The translations under genes were made by a program, and so were the position numbers. 64,000 bases of DNA from Paenibacillus dendritiformis (GTDB lineage Bacteria; Bacillota; Bacilli; Paenibacillales; Paenibacillaceae), in the NCBI RefSeq assembly GCF_945605565.1, contig NZ_OX216966.1, positions 3,960,001-4,024,000 of the forward strand. Reading direction: 5' to 3'. Positions 34,227 through 43,149 of the stretch are shown here, piece after piece; the first letter of the stretch is position 1, and each line of letters begins with the position of its first letter. The notes under the pieces are model-generated. The model made no database searches. It saw only the letters and a list, made by a program, of their open reading frames with translations, and had not been told where the DNA came from.

Positions 34227-37200
34227 ATGCCAAGAGAACACAACCACAACAGAGAGGTTGTGGAAAGCATCGTTGTTCCGGAGCCCATTTCTTTCAACGT
34301 CGAACCTGATGGGGGGATCAATTATCGAAAAAAGCTCAATGAAGTCCCGCTTGTTCCAGTCAGCGGATCTAAAATTGAGATGTCTGCGATTGAGGCGCCG
34401 AACCGGGTATCATCCACGACCTTCGCAGGAGGACAGCGTGTACTGTATCGATACTCCCCGGATCGAACGAAATTGGTATCCGTTCAAACGGTGGGCAAAG
34501 TTCGCGTCAAAGTGCGTGACGAGAAGGCCCGGCCTCTTGAAGGGGTTCAGTTTACTGTCATCGCGCTGATGGAGGACGAGGCGCCTATGAATCTGGCCAT
34601 CCTCACTACCGATCAAATGGGATACGGCTCGATCGATCTCTCTCACATTGAAGCCGATCCGCTGCTTGAATTACGTCTGATACCAGTCACGGAAGATTCT
34701 ACTCGGGAGAACGTCTCTTTTGAGATCTTGCACGCTCATATGTACGAAGGAATACGAGACGCAGGCTTACCGCATGAATTGATCCTGAATAAAGACTTGT
34801 TAAAACGAATCATACGCGTGCCGTCCGGCACCGGAACGATCACGATCGATTATCCTGACTCGGCAGACATTCGGAATTCACCCGCCTCTTTTGATCAGTC
34901 AATCTCGGTAGAAGGGGCAGACTGTACGCTGTCGATTGCCCGAAATTTTGCAACAAGACAGTTTTTCTTCCGGCAGATCGTGAGGGAACAGACTCCCGAT
35001 CTGCAGTATGACTTTGGCATTCATGATCCCGATCAACCGTACCGCGGACTTTTTCCAAGGGGAGAGATCAGAAGAGCAATCGGCTTCGATGAGGATATGT
35101 ATGCGATTCAGGCGGGCAATCCAGTGCTCGGCAAAGTCAATTTGTATCGCCAAGCATGGATGCCGATGGGACACAGTTTGGGTGAACTGCTGTACTCCCT
35201 AGCGCTTGCCCCTTGTGAAGAGACCAAGATCGCGATCATCGAATGGTCGCGGCATGAGGAACATGCCCGTCGGGAGTTCACGGCCCAAGCGGAGCAGCTG
35301 CAACACGATCTTTTTCGCGATCGTGAAATCGGAGAAGTGGTCCAGTCCGTACTCAACGAGATGCAATCGGGAAGCAGTTGGGGCGCTCAAGCTGGCGCAG
35401 GATTGAATCTGGGCTTTTTCTCAATCGGCGGAGGGGGCGGCTATTCAAGCAGTTCCTCGGAAGGACACCGCCAGATACAGGCTTCAACCATTCAAAATCT
35501 CGCTGATGCCATCGTGCAGCGGGCGTCCGCTTATCGTTCCCTCCGTTCCACGATCATTACGCAATCCACTCAGGCGGAACGAGAGGAGATCCGAACGCGG
35601 ACGGTGCGCAATCACAATGTGAACCACGCTCTGACAATCGAGTATTTTGAAGTGCTCAAGCATTTTCGCATCCGAACCGAACTCGTCGAGCAAGCGGATG
35701 TGCTGTTGATCCCTTACGAGGTCCCCGCCTTTTTGTATCAGTCGCTACCGGATTTTCAAACCTTTCGAACCTCCGGATTCTCGTTGCCTTTTGTAAAATG
35801 GTTGGACAAGCACGCCTCAGATTTGCGTCAGTTGCTTCCTTCCGAATATGCCCATTGCTTCGAGGCATTACGACGGGTGTTGAACTGCGGTGACGTGTAC
35901 GGGTATCAAGAGCCGTTTGCGACGGCGTCCCGCTGGACGGTCGAGATGAACGAAGCATGGAACTCCGACATTCGTTTGACCATCAATACATTCGACGGAG
36001 AAGCGGTCGAGTTGGGTACCTATCAGGAAAAGCCGGGGGGAGTTGTCCGTTTCACTTCCGACCCTATCGATCTGTCCAAAGTCGATACTTTGGAGATCGT
36101 GTATGATGCGCCTAAAAAATTGGTCACGAAGACTCTGCCTTCGCCGACCGGTCCACTGGTGTATACGGAAGAGGTGGATCAAGAGTACTTGCTTAAGCGC
36201 ATTCGCCTGATAGCCCATACGGATCCATCGGAGTTTTTGCGAGGCACGCACAGTTACAAAGTAGGGGATGAGCCTAACGCGGCGGTGCCTATCGTCTTGA
36301 AAAAAGGAGCCAACTCCCACGTGATCAATCTCAGGGTGCCTAAGATCGATTTTTCCGGATATCGGGGACAGGCGCATCGCGATTATTGCTGCATCAAGGA
36401 GCTTGCGGCCTTGATTCGCGAAGATCCGATGAAATATTTGCGTGCTTTGTGGATGGCAGAAGATCCGGACCGACGTGCCCTAAGATTGGATGCCTACTTG
36501 TTCCAAGGACAATCACTGCTCGATCAAATTCAGAATGAAGCAGTCGGAGTGATCGGTAACCTGGTAGCCTTTCCGTTGCTCGAGAACGGCCAATTGAAGC
36601 GGCACGCCTCCATGGCAAGGCTGGTAGCGGAACGGCATATCACCTTACCGACGCGCGGTGTGTTTGCCGAAACCCTGTTATCCAGATGCAACGCGACGGA
36701 GCAGCGGGACGTTACGCGCATCATCGATTCGGACACAGGTTGCAATGTGCACGCGCCCGATATCACGGGAATTACTCCGGGGACCCGCAAATCGGATGCT
36801 CATCTCTCTCCGACTCCTTTTGCCAGTCCGATGATCGCGATTCAGAACGCTCCAGAGGCACCGGCGCCAAAAGGATTGACCTCCGCGCTCGAATTGCTTG
36901 GCAAAGCAGAACTCTTCCGCAACATGTCGTTGGGAGCGGAGACGGTCAACGCCATCAAGTCTTTGTCATCGGAAGCGTTGCATGAAGCATCCGAATCGGA
37001 GCGCCAAATCGTAGATAACGTAAGCAAAGCGCTGAACGCGGAAGCCGGGGAATCGTTGCGCACATCGAATCCAGCCAAAGTATACGATCACTTGCAAAAC
37101 ATCGAGTTGGCCAGAAATAGGGGAGCTATCACGGAAGAAGATGCGAAAACGGCGGTTCGCAATCTGCTCGGTGCTCCCGGCGGAGATTTGACAGGGGAGT

Positions 37201-38135
37201 TGGTGAGTCTAAATCTGCCGCGCGGAGCCGAAGACAATAACTTTCATGTAAGCGGCTCGCTCTTGAAAGACCCGAACGGGAATCCATTTGTTATGCGCGG
37301 AGTCAATAACCCGCATATTTGGTGGGACACCGAATCCTACAACTCACTTGCCACGATTCGTTCGTATGGCGCCAATAGTGTGCGTATTGTCTGGGAAACG
37401 AAAGGCCGGGCCCACCGTCTGAAGCAAATTCTCGAACGCTGCAAGCAGTTGAAACTGGTCGCGATTATCGAGCTGCATGACGTAACAGGAAGCAACGACG
37501 CTGAGCGTTTGAATGACATGGCCAAATATTTTGCACAGGACGATATCAGCACCGTCCTGAAATCGCATTCCAAGTATGCGCTGATCAATATTGCCAACGA
37601 ATGGGGCGACAACAGCCTGACCGATACCGCTTGGCGCGACGCCTACAAAACCGCTATCACAACAATCCGGAAAGCGGGGTTGAAGAACCCGATCGTCATC
37701 GACGGTTCGGGTTACGGGCAAAATTCTTCTCCCATCAAGACGTATGGCAGCACGTTGCTGCAGCACGATCCAAACAAAAATGTCTTGTTCTCCATTCACA
37801 TGTACGGCAAATGGAACGATGCGGGTAAAATCGGGAAGGAACTGAAAGCGATTAAAACTATGGGGCTCTGCGTCATTATCGGCGAGTTCGGATACAACTA
37901 CAACAATGGTAACAATAATTTGCACTGCAAAGTAGACGCTTTTGAGGTTATGAAGCAGTGTAAATTGAACGACATTGGTTATTTGGCTTGGTCCTGGACC
38001 GGGAATAACAGTGAAAATGCTTGGCTCGACCTCGTGGAAGCCAGCGATTGGAAAACTCTCACGGAGTGGGGCGATCACGTGTTCAACAGCAAATACGGTA
38101 TCAAAAAGACGAGCAAGCTCGCTTCGATCTTTTAA
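34227..38135 (+). CDS. Giant fusion protein: about 1000 unassigned residues plus a C-terminal GH5 glycosidase
   Basis: 1302 residues from ATG 34227 (ATGGAGG 6 bases upstream). Residues about 1003-1302 are a GH5 domain close to bacterial endo-mannanases/cellulases: FHVSGSLLKDPNGNPFVMRG, GANSVRIVWE, IANEWGD (acid/base Glu1125), SIHMYGKW, IIGEFGYN (nucleophile Glu1220). Residues 1-1000 match nothing I can name. They include an Ig-like segment (VRVKVRDEKARPLEGVQFTV, about 90-110), HSLGELLYSLALAPCEETKI (about 320), a Gly/Ser-rich stretch (about 384-412, AGAGLNLGFFSIGGGGGYSS) and a polar helical block after it (NHALTIEYFEVL). There is no signal peptide, unusual for a polysaccharide hydrolase, so release may need lysis or a dedicated route. 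It has its own terminator and no operon partner. Confidence 0.8.
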   Translation: MPREHNHNREVVESIVVPEPISFNVEPDGGINYRKKLNEVPLVPVSGSKIEMSAIEAPNRVSSTTFAGGQRVLYRYSPDRTKLVSVQTVGKVRVKVRDEKARPLEGVQFTVIALMEDEAPMNLAILTTDQMGYGSIDLSHIEADPLLELRLIPVTEDSTRENVSFEILHAHMYEGIRDAGLPHELILNKDLLKRIIRVPSGTGTITIDYPDSADIRNSPASFDQSISVEGADCTLSIARNFATRQFFFRQIVREQTPDLQYDFGIHDPDQPYRGLFPRGEIRRAIGFDEDMYAIQAGNPVLGKVNLYRQAWMPMGHSLGELLYSLALAPCEETKIAIIEWSRHEEHARREFTAQAEQLQHDLFRDREIGEVVQSVLNEMQSGSSWGAQAGAGLNLGFFSIGGGGGYSSSSSEGHRQIQASTIQNLADAIVQRASAYRSLRSTIITQSTQAEREEIRTRTVRNHNVNHALTIEYFEVLKHFRIRTELVEQADVLLIPYEVPAFLYQSLPDFQTFRTSGFSLPFVKWLDKHASDLRQLLPSEYAHCFEALRRVLNCGDVYGYQEPFATASRWTVEMNEAWNSDIRLTINTFDGEAVELGTYQEKPGGVVRFTSDPIDLSKVDTLEIVYDAPKKLVTKTLPSPTGPLVYTEEVDQEYLLKRIRLIAHTDPSEFLRGTHSYKVGDEPNAAVPIVLKKGANSHVINLRVPKIDFSGYRGQAHRDYCCIKELAALIREDPMKYLRALWMAEDPDRRALRLDAYLFQGQSLLDQIQNEAVGVIGNLVAFPLLENGQLKRHASMARLVAERHITLPTRGVFAETLLSRCNATEQRDVTRIIDSDTGCNVHAPDITGITPGTRKSDAHLSPTPFASPMIAIQNAPEAPAPKGLTSALELLGKAELFRNMSLGAETVNAIKSLSSEALHEASESERQIVDNVSKALNAEAGESLRTSNPAKVYDHLQNIELARNRGAITEEDAKTAVRNLLGAPGGDLTGELVSLNLPRGAEDNNFHVSGSLLKDPNGNPFVMRGVNNPHIWWDTESYNSLATIRSYGANSVRIVWETKGRAHRLKQILERCKQLKLVAIIELHDVTGSNDAERLNDMAKYFAQDDISTVLKSHSKYALINIANEWGDNSLTDTAWRDAYKTAITTIRKAGLKNPIVIDGSGYGQNSSPIKTYGSTLLQHDPNKNVLFSIHMYGKWNDAGKIGKELKAIKTMGLCVIIGEFGYNYNNGNNNLHCKVDAFEVMKQCKLNDIGYLAWSWTGNNSENAWLDLVEASDWKTLTEWGDHVFNSKYGIKKTSKLASIF

Positions 38136-38139
38136 ATTA

Positions 38140-38167
38140 AGTCGGACTTCGGTCCGGCTTTTTTTGT
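38140..38167 (+). terminator. Terminator after the GH5 fusion gene
   Basis: A stem AGTCGGAC / GTCCGGCT closed by a TTCG tetraloop, then seven T. Confidence 0.9.
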
Positions 38168-38323
38168 TTTCCCGTCTGCTCTAAAATTGACTAGTGCATC
38201 GAAAAGAATCGCCTGGTCATCCAACATACAATTTAATCTCTACGCTACATGTGATCAAGCTTATATATTCCCGCTAAACGTAATGCGCATCTTTCCGTCA
38301 TAGATTAATTCAGACTTTGTACG

Positions 38324-38352
38324 TTGGCGTAACACAGCGCACCTAAGATAGT
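38324..38352 (+). promoter_or_regulatory. Putative promoter of the short frame at 38388
   Basis: A -35 box TTGGCG and a -10 box GATAGT separated by 17 bases. The short gene starts 36 bases further on. Confidence 0.35.
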
Positions 38353-38387
38353 GATGTCAGATAAAAGCATTAACGGAGGGAAATCAC

Positions 38388-38495
38388 ATGATAATAACAC
38401 GATTTAATTACAGGCGGCACTGGTACAGGCATTTCTATATGAATACTACTAATTATCCTCCAAGCTCCCCCAAGGGAGCCTTTTTCGTTTGGTGA
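38388..38495 (+). CDS. Possible 35-aa peptide whose 3' end overlaps a terminator
   Basis: ATG 38388 has an excellent ribosome binding site (CGGAGGG, 7-base gap). The product begins MIITRFNYRRHWYRHFYMN, rich in Arg, His, Tyr and Trp. The frame reads through a terminator hairpin (38464-38485) before stopping, so the last ten codons are hairpin sequence. This layout fits a leader peptide controlling termination, or a real small basic protein. The unit lies upstream of the TOMM cluster but ends in its own terminators. Confidence 0.4.
   Translation: MIITRFNYRRHWYRHFYMNTTNYPPSSPKGAFFVW
38464..38485 (+). terminator. Terminator hairpin inside the 35-codon frame
   Basis: A 6-bp stem GCTCCC / GGGAGC with a 4-base loop, then TTTTT. 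It overlaps codons 26-33 of the short frame, as in attenuators. Confidence 0.65.
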
Positions 38496-38542
38496 GGAAG
38501 ACAAAGGTAGACATCGAAATCCCGAAACCTCATAGTGGAAAT

Positions 38543-38576
38543 CGGTTATTAGGAATCCCTGACGTAACCGTTTTTT
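38543..38576 (+). terminator. Second terminator upstream of the TOMM cluster
   Basis: A 6-bp stem CGGTTA / TAACCG with a 16-base loop, followed by six T. It isolates the TOMM cluster from upstream transcription. Confidence 0.6.
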
Positions 38577-38736
38577 GGTAGGCGGATGTCATAGGAACAC
38601 TAGCGGAGTTAATTTCATAAAATATCCAGTCGAGATTGGGGATGGGCAGCATGGCGGTCTGACCCAGATCTAAATATTCTCATTTAACGATTGTCACCTG
38701 CTGGGACAGTGAAATGAATGATACGGAGGGTATAAA

Positions 38737-39006
38737 ATGAGCGATTTCCAGAAGGATCTGCAAAACTTGAATGTCGGCAAGTTCAGTTCGACGGGGATGA
38801 CGCCTGCGTCGGGGCAAAATCAGGGAGGTCCGGGGGATCCCCGCTTATGTGTTGGCTTTTGCTTTTTTTGTGTAGGCTTTTGCGGCGGGTTTTGTTCATG
38901 CGGCAACTGTTTCCGCTGCAGCAACTGCTTCCGCTGCAGTAACTGCTTCAACTGTGCCCACTGCAGTAACTGCGCACGTTGCGGGAGCTGCGCTCGCTGC
39001 CGCTGA
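38737..39006 (+). CDS. TOMM (thiazole-modified bacteriocin) precursor peptide, heterocycloanthracin/sonorensin type
   Basis: 89 residues; CGGAGGG is 6 bases before ATG 38737. The leader MSDFQKDLQNLNVGKF resembles the FQxxLQxLN leader of heterocycloanthracin precursors. The core from about residue 36 has 17 Cys, mostly in an XXC rhythm (CGNCFRCSNCFRCSNC), with a few Ser directly next to Cys. Cyclodehydration of Cys followed by oxidation would give a chain of thiazoles; Arg, Asn, Phe and Gly fill the gaps. The three genes that follow are the matching modification enzymes. A terminator hairpin separates the precursor from them, which usually keeps precursor mRNA in excess. The activity of the product is unknown. 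Confidence 0.9.
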   Translation: MSDFQKDLQNLNVGKFSSTGMTPASGQNQGGPGDPRLCVGFCFFCVGFCGGFCSCGNCFRCSNCFRCSNCFNCAHCSNCARCGSCARCR

Positions 39007-39045
39007 GTACCGAAAAGCTCGCTTGGCGATCCGCAAAAACGATAT

Positions 39046-39088
39046 GCCCCTGCAGATGTTTCGTCCTGCAGGGGCTGTTCCTTTTTTT
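39046..39088 (+). terminator. Attenuating terminator between the precursor and the enzyme genes
   Basis: A 10-bp GC-rich stem GCCCCTGCAG / CTGCAGGGGC, then a T-run (39082-39088). Partial readthrough would supply the enzyme genes. Confidence 0.85.
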
Positions 39089-39200
39089 GTTGCAGGCATG
39101 AAGGACAAAACGCTCTACATAACTTAAAAGCGAGGGGAAACCGAAGTCCTGCGTACAATGCGGTTTTTCCTCCGGCAAAACCTTAAGGAGGAATAAAAAC

Positions 39201-41159
39201 TTGAATCCTTCTATGCGTCTGAAAGTGAAAGGGGATACGTTCTTTCTCCCCGATGCAAATGGTGGCGTCTACTTTCGCAACAATACGGGTTCGTTCCGAA
39301 TGGAAGGCGACATGATCGATCGGTGGATTGAAAAATTGATGCCCATGTTGAGCGGGGATTATTCCATGGCGGAGCTGACGGACGGGTTGCCGGAACCGTA
39401 CAGGTTACGGGTTTATGAAATTGCGGAAGTACTGCTCAATAACGGCTTTGTCCGGGATTCCAGCCAAGACCGCCCGCACAGCCTCCCGGAAGCGGTAGAA
39501 CGGAAATATGCCGCACAGATCGAATTTCTGGACAGCTTGGGCGGTTCGGGCGCTTACCGCTTTCAAACCTATCGCCAGGCTAATCCGATTGCGGTTGGTT
39601 CCGGTCCGATATTTGTCTCCCTCGTTGCGGCCTTGTTGGAATCCGGATTGCCCCGGTTTCGCATGCTGATCACGAACCGGGCGACCACGGATCGCCAGCG
39701 GATCTCCGAGCTGACGGCGACCGCCCGTCTATTGGACAGCGAGATCGAGGTCGAGGAGATCTGTCCGTCGAATGACGGCTTCCTCGATTGGCCGGAAGTC
39801 GTGCGGCTCGCAGATTCCGTTCTATACGTCGCTCAGGATGACGATCCAGGAGAGCTTAGAGCACTGCACGCGGCCTGCAGGGACGCGAAGAAGCTGCTGA
39901 TACCTGCCATCTACTTGCGACAGGCGGGCATAGCAGGGCCGTTGGTGCACCCGGATTCGGACGTCTGCTTCGAATCCGCATGGCGCAGGATTCACCGAAC
40001 CGCGCTTGGCGATGCGGATCGGCCGACCGCCGTCTCTTCAACGCCGGAAGCCATGCTCGCGAATGTGGTCGTATTCGAATGGCTTAAGACCGTGTCGGGG
40101 ACGACCTCTTCGGAATTGAACGGACAGCTGTTCCTGCTGAATCCGGAAACATTAGAAGGCGAGTGGCAGTCGGTACTTCCTCATCCGCTGGTCAGGGGTC
40201 TTCGCCCGGCCGAACCTACGGATCCGTTCGGCCTTCCGTTTGATCAACGTAAGGATCGGCAGGAAGCAGACCGTCTCCTTTCCTATTTCTATCGCTTGAC
40301 TTCGGCGAAGACCGGCATTCTTCACCGTTGGGAGGAAGGGGACTCGAAGCAGCTTCCGCTCTCGCAGTGTCGCGTCCAGGCAGTCGACCCGCTGTCGGAA
40401 GGCCCCGCCGAGCTGCTGCCGCAGATCGTCTGTATGGGAATGACGCACCATGAAGCAAGGAGGGAAGCGGGCTTAGCCGGCATTGAGGCGTACGTATCGC
40501 GACTGGCCGGGGTGCTGAAGGCGGCCAAATCTGCGCAGCCGGATTCCGCAAGCCTGCTCGACTTGCAACCACATGAATATGTAGGGATCGGAGCGGGAGA
40601 GACAGCAGCGGAAGCGATCCTGCGCGGACTTCGGAAATGTCTGTTCGAGGAGCTGAAAAGTCGTTCCGATTCCAGTCTGCCCTCCGTGTATCGCATCACA
40701 TTAAGCAAGGTTGAGGACGATTTTTGCCGCTATTGCTTGCGCGCATTGGAGACGATGCAGGACGCCCCGGTAATCGGACTGGGACAAGAAGCGGCGGGCT
40801 TTCCGGTCATCTGGGTCGGTACGAACGGGTACTGGTACGGCGGAGTCGGAGTCAACCGCACGATGGCGCTGCGAGAAGCGCTCCGGCAGGCGCTGATGAA
40901 AATCCAAAACGATGCGGCGGACATCCAAGGCCAAATACTGGAGCGCACTTCGGTCAAGGTGGAAGATGCCTTGCCGCAAAGTCTGACGATCCCCGGCTTC
41001 GATGAGTCGGAATACGGCATGATGCTGCAGTCCGTCCGGCAGATTCTGCAAGGGAACCGCAAGCGAATCGCGGTCGTTGATTTGTCGGCAGAACCGTTTA
41101 TGCAAGAAGAGCTGGCAGGCGTGTTTGGCGTATCGCTGCGAGAGGAGGAGATGCATTGA
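39201..41159 (+). CDS. Ocin-ThiF-like TOMM maturation protein (leader-binding partner of the cyclodehydratase)
   Basis: 652 residues from TTG 39201, with AAGGAGG 9 bases upstream. The N-terminus (RLKVKGDTFFLPDANGGVYFRNN, GDYSMAELTDGL) looks like a RiPP recognition element; ThiF/E1-like sequence follows (NPIAVGSGPIFVSLVAALLESG). In heterocycloanthracin clusters such a protein binds the precursor leader and stimulates the YcaO enzyme. I assign it from position, length and the N-terminal pattern. It is translationally coupled to the next gene: the stop TGA overlaps the next TTG start. Confidence 0.85.
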   Translation: MNPSMRLKVKGDTFFLPDANGGVYFRNNTGSFRMEGDMIDRWIEKLMPMLSGDYSMAELTDGLPEPYRLRVYEIAEVLLNNGFVRDSSQDRPHSLPEAVERKYAAQIEFLDSLGGSGAYRFQTYRQANPIAVGSGPIFVSLVAALLESGLPRFRMLITNRATTDRQRISELTATARLLDSEIEVEEICPSNDGFLDWPEVVRLADSVLYVAQDDDPGELRALHAACRDAKKLLIPAIYLRQAGIAGPLVHPDSDVCFESAWRRIHRTALGDADRPTAVSSTPEAMLANVVVFEWLKTVSGTTSSELNGQLFLLNPETLEGEWQSVLPHPLVRGLRPAEPTDPFGLPFDQRKDRQEADRLLSYFYRLTSAKTGILHRWEEGDSKQLPLSQCRVQAVDPLSEGPAELLPQIVCMGMTHHEARREAGLAGIEAYVSRLAGVLKAAKSAQPDSASLLDLQPHEYVGIGAGETAAEAILRGLRKCLFEELKSRSDSSLPSVYRITLSKVEDDFCRYCLRALETMQDAPVIGLGQEAAGFPVIWVGTNGYWYGGVGVNRTMALREALRQALMKIQNDAADIQGQILERTSVKVEDALPQSLTIPGFDESEYGMMLQSVRQILQGNRKRIAVVDLSAEPFMQEELAGVFGVSLREEEMH

Positions 41160-43105
41160 GCGCGATCGTGACGGTCATCGGGGAAGGACAGCTCGCGGAT
41201 TTGGTAATCAAGCAATTGTCTGCCGATGACCGCTATCGGCTGGTCTGGCAGAGGAGCATGGAGTCCGGAGAAGCGGCAACGGGAGACTTGGCGCTCGTCT
41301 TGAACGATGCTTGGGATCCGTCCGTTCATCCTGCGGCAGAGGAGCGGTTCCGACAATCGGGAACGCCCTGGCTGCGCGGCTTTGTTGCATTCGGAGAAGG
41401 GATTGTCGGTCCGCTGGTTCGCCCGGAGGGACAAGGATGCTCGCAATGCGCAAATACCCGCCTCCTGCTGGCGGGAAGCGACCGCAGGGAATCGTGGGGC
41501 CTACAGCAGAAGCTGGCGTCGCATGGGGGAATTGCCCGGGACGCTTGGGCGTCTCGCACGGGATTATTGCAGGTGGCGCACCTTGTTGCGGCAGAAGCCG
41601 TGAAGATGCTGGAGGGCGTACAGCCGGAGACGGAAAGCCGGATGTACTTGATCGATCTGCATACGCTGAAAAGCTCGTCGCACTTCTTCCTGCCCGATCC
41701 GCTGTGTCCGATCTGCGGCCGATTGCCGGAAGATGATGCGCAGATGGCCCGCATTACGCTGCAGCCAAGCCTGAAAATCAGCGCCGAAACGTATCGCAGC
41801 CGTTCTCTAAATGAGCTGAAGGATGTGTTGTCCACAGAATACCTGGATACCAGGACCGGTTTTCTGAACGGGAAAATGGTTGACCTTGTGTCTCCTTTCG
41901 CCGATGCGAGCATCAATTTGCCCTTGTTCGGCGGAGATGAGGCTTGCGCAGGCCGGACTCACTCCTATGCGGATAGCGAAATGACGGCCATCCTGGAGGG
42001 TTTGGAGCGTTATTGCGGTCTGTCTCCCCGCGGCAAACGAACCGTCGTTCATGACAGTTTCCGCAATGTACAGGACCGGGCGCTCGATCCTCTCCGTGTA
42101 GGCGTCCATGCGAAGGAACAGTATGAACGCTCCTGCTTCCCGTTCAAGCCCTTCGATCCCGAACGGCCGATCGATTGGGTATGGGGCTATTCGTTCCTGC
42201 AGGAGCGTCCGATTCTCGTACCGGAGCTGCTGGCCTATTACAGTGCGGGCTGCGGACACGGATTCGTCTATGAAACGTCAAATGGCTGCGCGTTGGGCGG
42301 CAGTCTGGAGGAAGCGATCTTCTACGGGATGCTGGAAGTGGTGGAGCGCGACTCCTTCCTCATGACCTGGTATGCGCGGCTGCCCCTGCCTCGCCTGGAT
42401 CTCCGCTCGGTCCCGGACCGGGAATTGAGATGGATGACGGATCGTTTGGAGGCCGTGGCGGGCTATGACGTGTATTTGTATAAGTCGACTATGGAGCATG
42501 GCATACCAAGCGTGTGGGCGCTCGCGAAAAACAAGAAAGAGCGGGGCGTGAACCTCATTTGCGCGGCGGGCGCCCATCCAGATCCGATCCGCGCGGCAAA
42601 GAGCGCGATCCACGAGGTGGCGGGCATGCTGCTCACGGTCAGCGAGAAATTCGAGGAAAACCGTCAGCAGTATGAACGGATGCTTCTCGATCCATACCAG
42701 GTCGTTCAGATGGAGGACCACTCCATGCTGTACGGGTTGAAACAGGCCGAGGAACGGCTCGATTTTCTGCTGAATGACGATCGTCCGATGCAAACGTTCG
42801 CCGAAGCGTTTGAACCGAAGGGCTGGAACGCCGATCTGACCGATGATCTGAAGGCCATGTTGGATGTTTTTCGCCACTTGAATCTTGAAGTGATCGTGGT
42901 CGACCAGACGACTCCGGAGACGCGCCGCAACGGACTCTATTGCGTGAAAGTACTCATTCCCGGCATGCTGCCGATGACGTTCGGGCAGCATCTCATCCGT
43001 GTGACGGGACTGGATAGGGTGCTCAGGGTCCCTGCGGAGCTGTCTTATACGCTGGAGCCCTTGTCGCCCGAGCAGCTTAATCCATATCCGCACCCGTTCC
43101 CATAA
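41156..43105 (+). CDS. YcaO-domain azoline cyclodehydratase (TOMM, fused E1-like and YcaO)
   Basis: 649 residues from TTG 41156; GAGGAGGAG is 5-6 bases upstream and the start overlaps the previous stop. The N-terminal E1-like part has two Cys pairs for zinc (GCSQCANTRLL about 94-104, LCPICGRL about 183-190). The YcaO domain runs from about 265 to the end: GLERYCGLSPRGK, GGSLEEAIFYGMLEVVERDSF and AAKSAIHEVAGML are its ATP-site helices. The protein ends in PYPHPFP, the Pro-rich C-terminus (PxPxP) typical of azoline-forming YcaO enzymes. It activates backbone amides with ATP to turn Cys/Ser/Thr into azolines. The partner proteins are the genes on both sides. Confidence 0.93.
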   Translation: MSAIVTVIGEGQLADLVIKQLSADDRYRLVWQRSMESGEAATGDLALVLNDAWDPSVHPAAEERFRQSGTPWLRGFVAFGEGIVGPLVRPEGQGCSQCANTRLLLAGSDRRESWGLQQKLASHGGIARDAWASRTGLLQVAHLVAAEAVKMLEGVQPETESRMYLIDLHTLKSSSHFFLPDPLCPICGRLPEDDAQMARITLQPSLKISAETYRSRSLNELKDVLSTEYLDTRTGFLNGKMVDLVSPFADASINLPLFGGDEACAGRTHSYADSEMTAILEGLERYCGLSPRGKRTVVHDSFRNVQDRALDPLRVGVHAKEQYERSCFPFKPFDPERPIDWVWGYSFLQERPILVPELLAYYSAGCGHGFVYETSNGCALGGSLEEAIFYGMLEVVERDSFLMTWYARLPLPRLDLRSVPDRELRWMTDRLEAVAGYDVYLYKSTMEHGIPSVWALAKNKKERGVNLICAAGAHPDPIRAAKSAIHEVAGMLLTVSEKFEENRQQYERMLLDPYQVVQMEDHSMLYGLKQAEERLDFLLNDDRPMQTFAEAFEPKGWNADLTDDLKAMLDVFRHLNLEVIVVDQTTPETRRNGLYCVKVLIPGMLPMTFGQHLIRVTGLDRVLRVPAELSYTLEPLSPEQLNPYPHPFP

Positions 43106-43149
43106 AGTACGGCTATGGGGCGGTGCGGTTGATGCCAGGGAGGAAAGCG

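Noticed and set aside
34227..38135. Part of a contractile injection system or T6SS-like cluster
   Set aside because: No sheath, tube, baseplate or AAA ATPase genes are in the window; only the absence of a signal peptide hints at special delivery.
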